Assembly (NCBI GenBank): GCA_963573385.1
Contig: CAUYLG010044546.1
Coordinates: forward strand, 62,001-126,000
Length of the DNA stretch: 64,000 nt
Reading direction: 5' to 3'
DNA from: Cacajao melanocephalus
Taxonomy: Eukaryota > Chordata > Mammalia > Primates > Pitheciidae
The position numbers and the translations under genes were made by a program. Positions 52,043-63,640 of this stretch are shown piece after piece. Position 1 is the first letter of the stretch. Each line of letters starts with the position of its first letter. The notes under the pieces were generated by a model. The model did no database searches. It was not told the origin of the DNA and saw only the letters and a program-made list of their open reading frames with translations.

Positions 52043-53754
52043 TTCTGCCCTTGGTCCCCCCAAATGTATGTTCTTCTCACATAGAAAAAAAACATTAATT
52101 CCATACAAAATAGGTGCAAAATCTTAACTTGTTTCAGTATCAACTCAAAAGTTTAAAGTCAAGAGTCTCATCTAAATTAAATACGGGTAAAATTCAAGGC
52201 ATGATTCATCCTGAGGCAAAATTTCCCTCCAGCTGTGAGTCTGTAAAATCAAACAAATTATGTGCTTCCAAAATACAATGGGACAGACATAGGATACCAA
52301 AAGGAAGGAACAGTAAAGAAGACAGAAGTAACAGGTCCCAAGTAAGTTCAAAACCAAACAAAGCAAAGATTAGATATTAAGATTCGAAAATAATAGTTTC
52401 TGACCATACATTCCATCATCTGGACACACTGAGGTGGGATTTGGATCCCAAAAGGCCCCATGGCTTTGCTGCTCATATCACAACTCTCATGGGTTGGAGT
52501 GAATGCCTGTGGCTTTCCCTGGCTGGAGTTGCACACTGGTGGCTTTAGATATCTGGGGTCTTAGCAGAGACCCAGACCCATGGCTCTGCTGAGCATTGCC
52601 TTAGTGAAGGTTTTCTTCCTTATCCAAACCCCACAATTACGCTGGGTATTGCCCTTACTGAGGGCCCTCTACAGTGACTCTACCCTGTGGCAGGTCTGTC
52701 CTAGGGCTATCTATGGCATTCTTTGAATCCAAGTGGAGGAAGCCATGCCTCCACAGCTCTTGCACTCTGAAATTTTGAAGCATTAGCAGCATGTGGACTC
52801 TGCTAAAGTTCACTGCTTGTACCCTCTGGAGCTACGGCCTAACCTGTACCTAGACCTGCCTGAGCCACAAGGGGTAACCAAGGAGCATTGTGTCAGAATA
52901 CGAGGAGGAAAGACCTGATATGGACCTTGGAAGTGAGTCCAGATATCCCACAGGCATCTTGATCCACTATCCCAAAACCCGTCTATGTACAAGGTCTAGC
53001 ACTCTGGGCCTGTGATGGGCATAGCAGCACCAAAAATCTCTGATATGCCTTGGGGACCATTCTCCCATTTTCTTGATGAAAAACACCTGGCCACCTTCTA
53101 TATATTAAATCTCCTTATCAAACAGTTGTTTAGTTGCACCTTCGATTTTCTCTCCTAAACATTCCTTTTATTCTTTACATGGCCAGGCTGAAAAGTTTCC
53201 AAATCTTTATGTTCTGTTTCTTTTTAATTATGAATTCTGTCTTCAAATAATTTCTCTCTTTTTCCATTTTACTATAAGCCATTGAGAAGTTATGCAGCAT
53301 CCTGAACACTTTGTTAGAGATTTCTATCACCATATATCCTAGTTCATTGTTCTTAAGATCTACCTTTCACAAAGTCCTAAGACCCAGACAAAATTCAGCC
53401 AACTTATTTGCCAACTTATAACAATACCTTTCCTCCAGTTCCCAATACTTTGTTCCTCATTTCCATCTGAGCCCACATCAAATAGTGTTTACTGTCCATA
53501 TTTCTAACAGCGTTCTGATTACAACCAGTTAGATAATCACCAAGAAAACTGAGGTTCTACCTATAGTCTTCCTCCTCTTCTAAGCCCTCACCTTTAATTT
53601 TACCTTTAATGATTCATTTACAACAATCTAGACTTTTTCCAGCATTCACTTCAAAACTGTTCTATCCTCTACACATTATCCAGTTCCCAAAGCCATTTCC
53701 ACATTTTTAGGTATTTGTTATAGCAGTACTCCACTCTTGGTACTGATTTCTTTC
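52043..53754 (-). mobile_element. MaLR internal region
   Basis: The left end reads 'tctgcccttggtccccccaa' and 'atcaactcaaaagtttaaag', the antisense of the usual MaLR internal 3' part. Open frames are all under 90 codons and show no retroviral domain, as expected for a decayed non-autonomous element. Confidence 0.75.
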
Positions 53755-54117
53755 TTAGTTTTCTTTGTGCTAGTATAACAGAATACCTGGGACTGAGTAA
53801 TTTGTAGAAATAAAGAGATGTATTTTCTCACAGTTCTGGAGACCAGGAAGTTCAGAATCAAGGCACCAGCAGATTCAGTTGTCTGGTGATTGCTGCATCC
53901 TCTAGAAATGAGGAAGGCTGTGTTATCACATGGCAGAAGATGGAAGAGCAAGCTAGCTAAACACTTAGGGAAGCCTCTTTTATAAGGGTGTCGATCCCAT
54001 TTGTAAAGGAGAATCTCTCAGGACCTAATCACTTCTTAAAGGCCTCACCTCTTAATACTATCACATTGACAAATTTCTCCCTATGAATCTTAAAGAGGAC
54101 CTATTCAAACCAAAGCA
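53755..54117 (-). repeat. Right LTR of the MaLR provirus (5' LTR)
   Basis: It is homologous to the left LTR along its length ('cacagttctggaga', 'gtctggtgattgctgcatcc', 'ataagggtgtcgatc'). By orientation it would have held the promoter. Confidence 0.85.
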
Positions 54118-55638
54118 CCTCCTTCCTCCTTGCTGTTTCCTGGTCAGACACTTGCTTTGTCTTAAAGCCAATTCCTTGCAGAGGACCTGGTGGACTGGTA
54201 TACAGTTGCCACAGAGAACATGCTTCAGGGAGCCTCAGGGGACTCATGGGAGAGAGCAGCATCCTGAAAGTAGAGTGTTTCAATTAAGGGAAAAGAATCA
54301 TTCCCAAATTGTAAGGTGCAAATTTTGGCTTTGAGGTGATTTTATCTGCATCTAGATCTAGAAATATTTCTTCATATTTCCACTCAAGTGAGACCAAACA
54401 AATATCTTGGTCAATTTAAAAAATCAATAGTCCCATGAATCAATGCCTCAGGTATACAGCAATATTTCTTAACACATATACCTTCTGGACCAAAAGTAGA
54501 GGCACATGGCTAAACAACAGGAATGTCCTCCTGGGTTCAACCAGAAGTCCAGGGAGGTAAGAAGTGTGCTAGCTTGCAAACGTCCCTCTGGCTGGGATCT
54601 GGATTTAAACACTCATTTATTTAGGGTATTGTTGGTTTTGTTTACAGAGACAGAAACTAAACATGATATGTGATCTGTAGCTGATACAAACTGCTGAAGT
54701 TAAGCAAGAGAAGCATGTTTGGTATGAGTCATCATAATCAGGCCACCCAAAGAAATTGCCTCCCAGAGACAGGCTGTGTATCAGGACAGCAAATGGGAGG
54801 TTGTCTGAATAAAATAAAGAGGCAGTGTAGAAAAATAGGGTTGATTTTAATATGATTATTTCACATATTGGCCTAGATGGGTAGAATCTATCTACAGCTT
54901 CTGTTTTAGACAAAAGCAGAACATGTTAGAAACTATGGGGTAATTAAAGTCAATGTAGTAGGGGACTTTGAAGAACCTGAACCTTGAATAATGTAATTCT
55001 AGCCTGTTGATCAGCATACTCACTACCACCACCACCATAAGTTTAATAAGAGAGACACTGAGCTATATTACAGCATTGCTTTCTTACTAGCTGCACCAGT
55101 GTCCAATAAATTCTAATTCAGACCACTGATCAGATCAAATCTGAGCTGTTGCATGGTGTTCTAGGCCGTAATTGCCCTACTCAACTCTAATCTAAATTTT
55201 TGTTTTTAATTTACCACCATGCAACAAGGGCAACAGAGATGAAAAAGCAAAAAAATAAGATGGAAAAGATAAGCTGTCCAGGCTTCCCTGAGAAGCCAAG
55301 CTTCAAGCCCAGTAACTAGTGGGCTAGATTGTCATGTATAAAAACCAGGATGTCCAGATACTCATGATTCAACAATCCCCTAGGAGCACCTGATTTCAGG
55401 CCAGCCCTGCTGAAGCTCATGCTCTTTGACAATATACCACATCAAGCATAAACCACCCAACCACATGCAATTGCAACTTAAAAGTGTAGGGGAGCTTTAT
55501 CCTAAATAGAGAATATGAGCTGGTAGATAAATGGTCTAGCCTTTCCATCTCCTGGCATGATAATTCTAAAGCAAGTCCTAGAAGAGTATAGAACTTGTCA
55601 AATAGCAATTTGGCAGAGCTGAGCGCATATTACCCTCA
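54118..55638. other. Non-repeat sequence
   Basis: Frames below 100 codons without known domains; no repeat recognised. Confidence 0.45.
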
Positions 55639-56025
55639 TGTATTAGTTTGCTAAAGCTGCCATAACAAAATACTACAAACTAGATGCCTTAAATAACAGA
55701 AATTTATTCTTTCATAGCTCTAGATTCCAGAAGTCCAAGATTAAGGTTTCAGCAGGATTGGTTTCTTCTGAGGCTTTTCTCCTTGGTTTACAGAAGGCTG
55801 CATTCTTGCTGTTTTCAGCCTTTTCTCTGTGTGTGCACATGCCTATGTTTTAATCTTCTCTTCTTAAAAGGACATCAGTTGTATCATTAGGGCCCATCTC
55901 TTTGACCTCATTTTGCCTTAATTACTTCTTTGAATGGCCCTATCTCCAAGTACAGTCTTATTCTCAGGGACAAGGGGTTAGGACTTCAACATATGAATGT
56001 AGGGGACATAATTCAGCCCATAACA
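55639..56025 (-). mobile_element. Solo MLT1-type MaLR LTR, antisense
   Basis: The antisense order is 'tgtattagtttgctaaagct', 'gccataacaaaatactacaa', 'cttaaaaggacatcagttgt', 'gccctatctccaagtacagt' and 'cagcccataaca'. Flanks 'cctca' and 'tccca' may be a worn 5-base target duplication. Confidence 0.88.
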
Positions 56026-57224
56026 TCCCAGTAACTAAATGTATGCTTTATTGGCATTTCATCTTTCTTTGTCTGACTTTTCCCCCCCTCCACATGTCTG
56101 CTACTGTGGATCACTTCCAAAATACAAAAATCTATCTTTGTCTCAAGGTCTGTTTTCAGAGGAACCCAATCAACTATCTTAAACTGACCAAAAGAATTAA
56201 TTTTTCCATGGGAGAGTTAGAAAAATGTTGGGCCTAGACGGGTCTTGCTTGTGATTCATCATCAATGGTGCCTATCCCCTCAAACCTAATATTCTTGGTA
56301 CTTTGATCTAAATTTGGGAAACTCCAAGAACCAGATAAGGTAAAGGCATGCACAGAAATCCACTGTCTGCCTCAAACCTGGCAATAAAATTAAGTATGAT
56401 GCAAAATGTAAGGAGATATTTAAATGTCTTCTCAAAAGGGTAGGGTGAGTGTATTTAGCAGCACATGGCTGTGATACTCCCCTGTGGGGTACAGCAAAGT
56501 GCCTGCAAAATACTGAGCACTGAGTCATCTAGGCATGTGTGTGCATTTTCCCAAAAGGGAAAAGTAGGATTCATCACCTCTTGGATCCAGAATATTTTTC
56601 TCTTTACTTTGAATTCTTCTCATTTGAATTTTAAAATGATAGACATCTCAGTTGAAATGCTGTGGATATCTTTTTCATTGCCCTTTATCCTGCCATGAAT
56701 TCCCAGTTTCTTTATTTGAATTCTGTAAGCTATAAACTAAAAGTGGCCATCTTATCTCTAAAAAGCTTACTTAAGTTGACCTTTTAAAATAATCTACTAA
56801 TCTACTATGAATGACCTATGTGTGTATCTCAGTTAATGAAGATAAAAGCAAACAAACTAAAACCTAAATAATCATAATAGTTGCATTTCATCACCAATGA
56901 ACTTAGCATATTCCATGCTTGCAATGGACTTAAATGAAATAAAAATAGCTATGATTTAATGAGCTTCTAATCTTTGTCAGTCTCTTTAAGTAATTATTAC
57001 AGGTCATACTCCAAAAAACCTTGGAATATAGATATCACTATTCTTGATGTTTTTAATATGAGAAAAGGGATTTGGAAAATTATGATTATGCTAACAAATA
57101 ACATAAATGAGATTTGTCCCCAAATCTGATTCTAAATATTTTTATTTCTGGTGATTCTCAACCAGAAATGGCCATTAAAATTTATTGGAGAGATTTTAAA
57201 AGTTACAGGTTCTGCTATACACTC
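56026..57224. other. Non-repeat AT-rich sequence
   Basis: Nothing recognised with confidence. Confidence 0.45.
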
Positions 57225-58590
57225 AAGAATATTTTTAGATGTATCATGGACTTAAATAAGAAAGCTGAAAAGAATCAAGATTCTAGAATAAAACGTAGAA
57301 AGCTATTATCATTACCATTGGCTAGGAAGATTTTTTTAACCAAGATTCAAAAATAACTGACTCTTAAAGAAAAAAATAATAAGTTAGACTTCACTAAAAT
57401 TAAGATATTTTAATAAAAGTCACCATGAAGAGAGTAAAAAGATAAGCTACAGACTGAAAAACACAATCATGAATACATTTTATGTATGTATGTATTTGTT
57501 TATTTATTTTTGAGACAGAGTCTCTCTGTCACCCAGGCTGGAGTGCAGTTGGGTTCAAGAGATACTCAGGCCTCAGCCTCCTGAGTATCTGGGACTATAG
57601 GCATGTGCCTCCACACCTGGCTAATTTTTGTATTTTTAGTAGAGACAGGGTTTCACCATGTTGGCCAAGATGGTCTCAATCTCCTGATCTTGTGATCCAC
57701 CCACCTCAGCCTCCCAAAGTGCAGGGATTACAAGTGTGAGCCACTGTGCTCAGCAATACATTTATTTTAAAAAGTTTGATTCAGAAAATAAACATTTTAT
57801 AAAGTGTTCAACTTTAATCACCAGAGGAATGCAAATTAAAGTCACTATACACTTACTCAAATGACAAAAATTTAAAAGTCTCACAATACCAAGGTTTGAT
57901 GATACTGTAGTACAATGCAAACACTCCCTTTAATTGCTGGTGGGAGTGTTAAATACTAGATCACTTTGAAAAACTGTATCTCAGTAACTTTGAAAAATAA
58001 ACATCTGTATATCCTAATGACATACTAATTCTACTCATGGATATATACCAAACAGATGTAAGTGCTTTATACATCTAAAAAGATATAGATAAGAATGCTC
58101 AAGCAGCTGTCTTCATAAAAACTAAACGCTATACATAACCCAGGTGTTCATCAACAGTAGAATAGATAAAGTATGATACATTCACACAGCAGAATACTAC
58201 ATAGCAATGCAAAAGAACAGCTACTGAAAAATAAAACATGGTCAAATCTGACAGATATAACATTGAGTCAAAGAAATAAAACACAAAAGAGTACTCATAT
58301 ATAAATCCATTTATATAAATTTCAAAAACAGGCAAAATAATCTATGGGGAAAGAGGTAAATGCAGTTATCCTTGGAGGAAGGGGTTTACTAACTGAAAAG
58401 GATAACACAGTTTTCCAGAATCTGAACATCTTAATTTATTTTTACTTTAGTACACAGGTCACACAGATGTGTGGATGTATATGGTTATATATGCTTATGT
58501 GCGTGCATAAAAAGCTCATGACATTTACACTTAAGATTTATGTATTTACTCTATGTAAATTATACGCAATCTTTAAGCATAATTGCTGGA
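57225..58590 (+). mobile_element. Old L1 3' end (L1MC/L1ME type) with an Alu inside
   Basis: Sense late-ORF2 and 3'UTR patterns are visible on both sides of the Alu: 'gttagacttcactaaaatta' and 'accatgaagagagtaaaaag' before it, and 'accagaggaatgcaaattaa', 'caggtgttcatcaacagtag' and 'gaatactacatagcaatgca' after it. The frames are destroyed. Confidence 0.75.
57481..57754 (-). mobile_element. Alu, antisense, with internal deletion
   Basis: The T-rich tail has become 'tatgtatgtatgtatttg'. The body lacks about 40 bases after 'ggctggagtgcagt'. 'aatacattt' flanks it at 57472-57480 and 57755-57763. Confidence 0.93.
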
Positions 58591-58774
58591 TATCTCTCTT
58601 AGGCCTATAGAACCAGAAAGAGATGTGAAGAATAAAAATACACAAGTATACATATTTCGAAAAAGTTTCCCAGGTGATCCAAGTGATTTTGGTACACATC
58701 CTTGTTTTCAAATCACTTTATCCCTAGACTCAAGTAATTCAAGAACTGTGCAAAAAGTCCACCCTCATGAGTAA

Positions 58775-58900
58775 AATGTCTGGTTCTGCAAATAACAAGC
58801 TGTGTAACCTTGGGTAATACAGTCATAAAAAGAAGAGTCTAGACTAGACGAGCTCTCTGGTTCTTTCCAACACTGATGATGTAAATCTTATGACAGAAAT
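58775..58900 (+). mobile_element. MIR
   Basis: 'ctgtgtaaccttgggtaata' followed by 'gactagacgagctctctgg' and 'ttctttccaacactgatg' is the MIRb pattern. Confidence 0.75.
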
Positions 58901-59244
58901 CCGTATCAATCAGCCAATACACACAATAAGCCTAGCATTAAATCCTATGAGAAGTAGGTGGTTGACTAATGTGATATAATTTCAATTACAGCTACCTAAA
59001 AGTTCTTTCATTATAAGTGTGTTTTACACACTATCTTTAGAAATTCATTCTTCCATATTGTGCTTAGGTGCTGGTTGAATGGCAAATTCTTAAAAGATGG
59101 TAACACATTAAGCTATTATCAATCATTAATACCTCTTTACGGTTGTGACAATAGACCATTTTCAATTGGATAGTCACTAAAACTTTACCATTTAAGGACA
59201 GGATGTAGAATCAAACTACAAAAAAATATAGTTGGATATATAGC

Positions 59245-59420
59245 AGAAAGAGCATAGAACTGAGAAAAAAAATCTACTTTCTGCTTATACCACTATTTCT
59301 ATGCACACTTATGTCTCTAATTAACTGTGTGTCTTTGAATAGGTTGTTTTTCCCCTCTGATCAACCAGAGTGAAATATGAGGACTGGAATACATCATCTC
59401 TTAAGGGTCATGAAGACTAC
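59245..59420 (+). mobile_element. MIR, diverged
   Basis: 'gcagaaagagcatagaactg', 'taactgtgtgtctttgaata' and 'aatatgaggactggaataca' follow a worn sense MIR. Confidence 0.65.
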
Positions 59421-60349
59421 TACATGATTATCTGAATCTTTTTCAGTCCTGATATGGGAAAAGTGAAAGGTAATCTTGAGTTCTCAAGTGAAGGCACTGC
59501 CATTCTGGAATTTAAAGAAAGAGCCACAACAACTAGGGACAGTGGCAGGAAGCTGAGGGAGAACACTGAAATCAGGTTGTTTTTGTTTTTCTTTAAAGCC
59601 AGTTTCAGCCCTTGGGTGAGAGCAGGGACAATAATCAATTACATTACCTTTGTGCTTATGCTGCGCAAAACGTTTGCCACTTAGAATACACTGGCTGTCT
59701 CGGAGGAGAGAAATACGCTGACTGCCTTTGTTCCTTAGGGCACTCAATGTTGTATTTACATATAATATAAATATGAGTTGTACTTATAAAGTGCTATAAA
59801 AGTGCAGAGGGCAGAACCGACTGACCAGCCTCCAGAAGCACGTGTAAGGACTGCACTCTCCCGTCCTCTTTCCCTTACCCAACACCGCTCATTCCCTCCA
59901 CAAGGAGTCCTAAGACTAGGACCAGCAGAGAGAAGCCAGGCTTTCACATGGCCTGGGGAGGCTTGTGGCATTGGATATAAGCTTCTAGGGCTTCAGGGGT
60001 AAGACAGCAGCTCAGCTAAGGGGAATCAAAGGCCATCTAAAAGCGACACTGGAGGAAAACATTTGAGAGGAAGGACATAAGTGTGAGAGTCACAGGGGTC
60101 CTCTAATGTGAGAAAGGGAAAATGAAACTCAGTCAAATGAAAGCCATTCAACTGGGAAGCAGATGAACTTTTCATTCAAAGAACAATATCATTCCCGTTT
60201 TCCTAATGAGACTGGGGTAAACCATGTTTCTAATAAGGAGCTGATGCAAAATTAGGTGTTTTGACTTCTTTACTCCAGATACACAATCTCAAGACAATGA
60301 CTGAAATTTCAAGTCTTGATAACAGAAAGAATTATAGAGAACACCCTAT
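59421..60349. other. Non-repeat sequence with a promoter-like stretch
   Basis: Apart from the TATA-like block described separately, no repeat is recognised. The 66-codon frame at 59802-60002 has no known domain. Confidence 0.4.
59788..60000 (+). promoter_or_regulatory. Possible TATA promoter with first exon and splice donor
   Basis: 'ctataaaag' at 59794-59802 is a good TATA-box match in a local rise in GC, with four CpGs in the next 110 bases. A splice-donor-like 'cagggGTaagac' has its GT at 59999-60000. The spacing would suit a first exon of about 170 bases. Nothing here proves transcription, and it could be part of an unrecognised LTR. Confidence 0.25.
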
Positions 60350-60740
60350 CCTTCCCACTGTACATTTCAGTCTGAGTAAGACAACCAAATGGGAAGGATT
60401 CCCTGGCAGAACATCCGACAGACCTGTGCCCTGAGAGGACTGTACACTGGGGTGGAGCCTTGGGAAGTTTGTGACATTTGCGGCTGGGAGAAGCCTGGCT
60501 CCTCGTCTTCCTGGGTGGTACCTGTCATTCAGTTTGTGAGGTGAGAACCTGGCTAGCAGGACTCTCATTTTGCTGAAAGTCCCTGCTTCCCTTTTTTTCT
60601 TTTCACTCAATAAATTCCATTTTTCTCATCCTTCAAAGTCGCAAGCCTAATCTCTAATGGTCATGTGACAAGAACCTGGCTTTTAGCTGAACTAAGGAGA
60701 AAGTCCTACAAGAGCAGGAAGTCAGCCACTACTTTATTTT
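60350..60740 (+). mobile_element. Probable LTR fragment, sense
   Basis: The 3' part, with 'tttcactcaataaattccat' (an AATAAA signal), 'catgtgacaagaacctggct' and 'ttttagctgaactaaggag', reads like the R and U5 of an LTR, possibly ERVL/MER21-like. The left edge is uncertain. Confidence 0.45.
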
Positions 60741-60774
60741 TCTTGACCCTTTCCAGGAGTGAATAATGCTAACT

Positions 60775-61408
60775 CACAAGTTATTGTGTCAGAGATGCTT
60801 GAAGCAGAGAAACTCCACCTTGAATAGGAGCTGGGTAAAACAAGACTCAGACCTAATGGGCTGCATTCCCAGGAGGTTAGGCATTCTGTCACAGGATGGC
60901 TTAGGTCAGCACAAGATACAGATCACAAAGACCTTGCCGGTAAAACAAGTTGTGGTAAAGAAGCCAACCAAAACCCACCAAAACCAAGGTGGCAATGAAA
61001 GCCACTTTGGATTGTCCTCACTGCTCACTGTACTCTAATTATAACGCATTAGCATGCTAAAAGACACTCATACCAGCACCATGGCAATTTACAAACATGG
61101 CAACATCCAGAAGTTACCTTATTATATGGTCTAGAAGGAGTAGGAACCCTCAGTTCAGGGAATTGGCTACTCATTCCCCAAAAAACTCATGAATAATCCA
61201 CCCCTTGTTTAGCATGTAATCAAGAAATAACCATGAAAATAGCCAACCAGCAGCCCTCAAGGCTGCTCTACCTATAGAGTAGCCATTTTTTATTCCTTTA
61301 CTTTCTTAATAAATTTGCTTTCACTTTATGGATTCACCCTGAATTCTTTCTTGCACAAGATCCAAAACCTTGTCTTGAGTTTTATATTGGAACCCCTTTC
61401 TAGTGACA
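60775..61408 (+). mobile_element. Solo LTR of a class I endogenous retrovirus, sense
   Basis: The stretch 'gttattgtgtcagagatgct', 'gctgcattcccaggaggtta', 'catgaataatccaccccttg', 'ctttcttaataaatttgctt' (poly-A signal) and 'cttgcacaagatcc' forms a complete LTR ending 'gtgaca'. No internal sequence adjoins it. I recognise the LTR type but cannot name it surely. Confidence 0.75.
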
Positions 61409-61620
61409 ATTAGACCAGAAAATATAATTGTGTGAACCCATGTTTCCTAAAAATTGAATGCAAACCCACATTTCAAGTAGTCTAGGAAATAGCCATTCAA
61501 TCAATAATGATAACAGGTTGCTGCTGATCTCAGTCAAATAGGGGTCTCACCTAAAACTGTAGGGGAGAGGAAAAATCTCCCTTTTTAGAAATCTGCCTCA
61601 TTTTCAGTTACTCTTAAATG

Positions 61621-61688
61621 TTCTTTCTTTCTCTCTTTCTGTTCCCCTTCCCTCCCTCCCTCTTCCTCTCTCTTCCTCCCACCCCCCT
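61621..61688. repeat. CT-rich low-complexity tract
   Basis: Nearly pure C/T over 68 bases, with runs like 'ccctccctccctcttcctct'. Confidence 0.9.
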
Positions 61689-61829
61689 AAAGAAATATTT
61701 AGCTTATACTTGTAATGAGCCTTAGGAAGCTCACTGGGGCCCTGCCTGAACATTGCCTGTAATTTAGGGTGAGTTATGTTTCAATTACCTCTATGCTATA
61801 GCATACTGGTAAGGGCAGGCATTATGTCA

Positions 61830-61990
61830 TGTCAGGGATACAGGCGAGAGAAAATACGGACGCCCCCGTTACAGGCGGTGATGGAGCAGTTTTAATAATA
61901 TCGGGGGAAAATGGACCATAAATGCCTTTCCAGCTGTACCATTACTGCACATTAGCAATACCACGTGCTCAATGTGGGGGAAGGAGGCTG
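61830..61990. promoter_or_regulatory. Possible conserved non-coding element
   Basis: The block is non-repetitive. It has six CpGs in about 90 bases (61843-61932) amid CpG-poor DNA, and packs an AT-core 'ttttaataatat', a 'CAGCTG' and a 'CACGTG' E-box within 80 bases. Regulatory function is inferred from composition only. Confidence 0.25.
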
Positions 61991-62587
61991 AAGGCAGGAA
62001 GGGGTTACAGGTATGTTGGGTACTGGAGTTTGTTTTCTGCATTTAGAAAAGAGGCAAAAAGTCCTATAAAAACCATAGAAATGTCTGGGATTTTTCTGTG
62101 AGTAATGATCTTACCAAAGATATAAAACACTAACTTTTTAATTTAAAAAGATCTAATTTCTACTGTTTCCCCATTCCCTGCAAGAAAGATAACTTACGTG
62201 TGCTCTCACCCTCCCTCCCATTCCCTCTCCCTCATTTTCTCTGCCTCTTTATTTTCTTGACACAAATAGCAGTCATTGCTCAGAGAATGTGCAGGATTAG
62301 GCTGCTTTGTAATTCAAACCTTTTATTCAGGTTACCCCTTATGTTCTAAAGAGGAAAATATGTATTGGCTAATGGCCTTGTTATGGATATTTCCAATTGT
62401 GAATGGGAGGGTGGCTCCCCCCACACAAACCTTTCCAAACCATTACTCCATTTTTCACCTACATTGGAATTTAGCTAATGCTAATTTCCACTTTTTTTTT
62501 TCAAATAGGGGGAAGCATATATAAATTTTTTTCTTTGTCATGATTGGTTCTTGGTTCTTTTTTTGCATATGCATGATTGGTTCTTTT

Positions 62588-62887
<300 letters not shown>

Positions 62888-62899
62888 ACTGGTTCTTTT

Positions 62900-63439
62900 A
62901 AAAAGAGGATGTGGGAAAAATGAGCAGCCGCAGCCAGATGATGACCTGTGCTTTGAGGATTTGTGGTTTGCAGGTGTTGAGCCCCATGAAATACAGTAAG
63001 AAAGATGAGGATGTGGTTGATTAGTGTATCCAACAGCTGTTTAACTTTGTTTAGTTAAAACTAATACATTCAATCTGAAGTGCCTCTTATTTAATCAAGG
63101 AGGAATGAGTTCAGTATCTAAAATAAATAGTATGTACGGCTGGTCTAACTTTCCTCGAATGAAAATGATAGTGTAAGCCTATAAAATAAAAAGGACAATA
63201 TGAAACTTGACAATATGAAAACCGGGAAATACAGAAAGTTTTAAACCAGCTGTGGTTGGCAGAGATACATACTAAAAAAAGATAATTGTCCGTGTGTGGT
63301 TAATAATTTTTTTTTCTTGTTGTAGATACAATTTGGAGAATATTCAAAAATTTCACATAAACATAAAAAACACCTCTGTTATTATTTCAGTTATTTCTAC
63401 ATTTTTAATGATTCTATCTAATATATTGACAGAACCGTG
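62900..63439. other. Non-repeat sequence
   Basis: Nothing recognised. Confidence 0.5.
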
Positions 63440-63640
63440 TATTTATTCATTCTTTCATTTATTGAACAATTATTCATTGAGTATCTACTATACACTGAAC
63501 ACTGTTCTGCTCAATATGAAATGAAGGTATCTAGTGAACATAATAGATATGGTAAATACCTTCCTGGAGTTACCATTCTATTGGGAGAATTAGACCATAA
63601 ATCAAATATGTGCAGTTTGTGATGCATGCTGTGACATGGT
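63440..63640 (-). mobile_element. L2 3' end, antisense
   Basis: 'attcattgagtatctactat', 'cactgaacactgttctgct' and 'accttcctggagttaccatt' follow the antisense L2 3' end. Confidence 0.75.

Larger units (their letters stand above)
51684..54117 (-). mobile_element. Complete two-LTR MaLR provirus, antisense
   Basis: Two antisense MaLR LTRs (51684-52042 and about 53755-54117) enclose about 1.7 kb of internal sequence. Both begin 'cttagt' and end 'caaaccatagca' or 'caaaccaaagca'. Next to the right-hand (5') LTR is the usual MaLR start of internal sequence, antisense 'ccactcttggtactga'. Outer flanks 'ccacc' and 'cctcc' fit a 5-base target duplication with one change. MaLR elements are non-autonomous, and no coding frame survives here. 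The total of 2.4 kb is the usual MaLR length. Confidence 0.85.
61409..62575. other. Non-repeat sequence with CpG-bearing block
   Basis: It holds a pyrimidine tract at 61621-61688 and a CpG-bearing block at 61830-61990. No coding frame is supported. Confidence 0.45.

Noticed and set aside
55902..56237. 111-codon frame
   Set aside because: It starts in an MLT1 LTR and runs into unrelated sequence.
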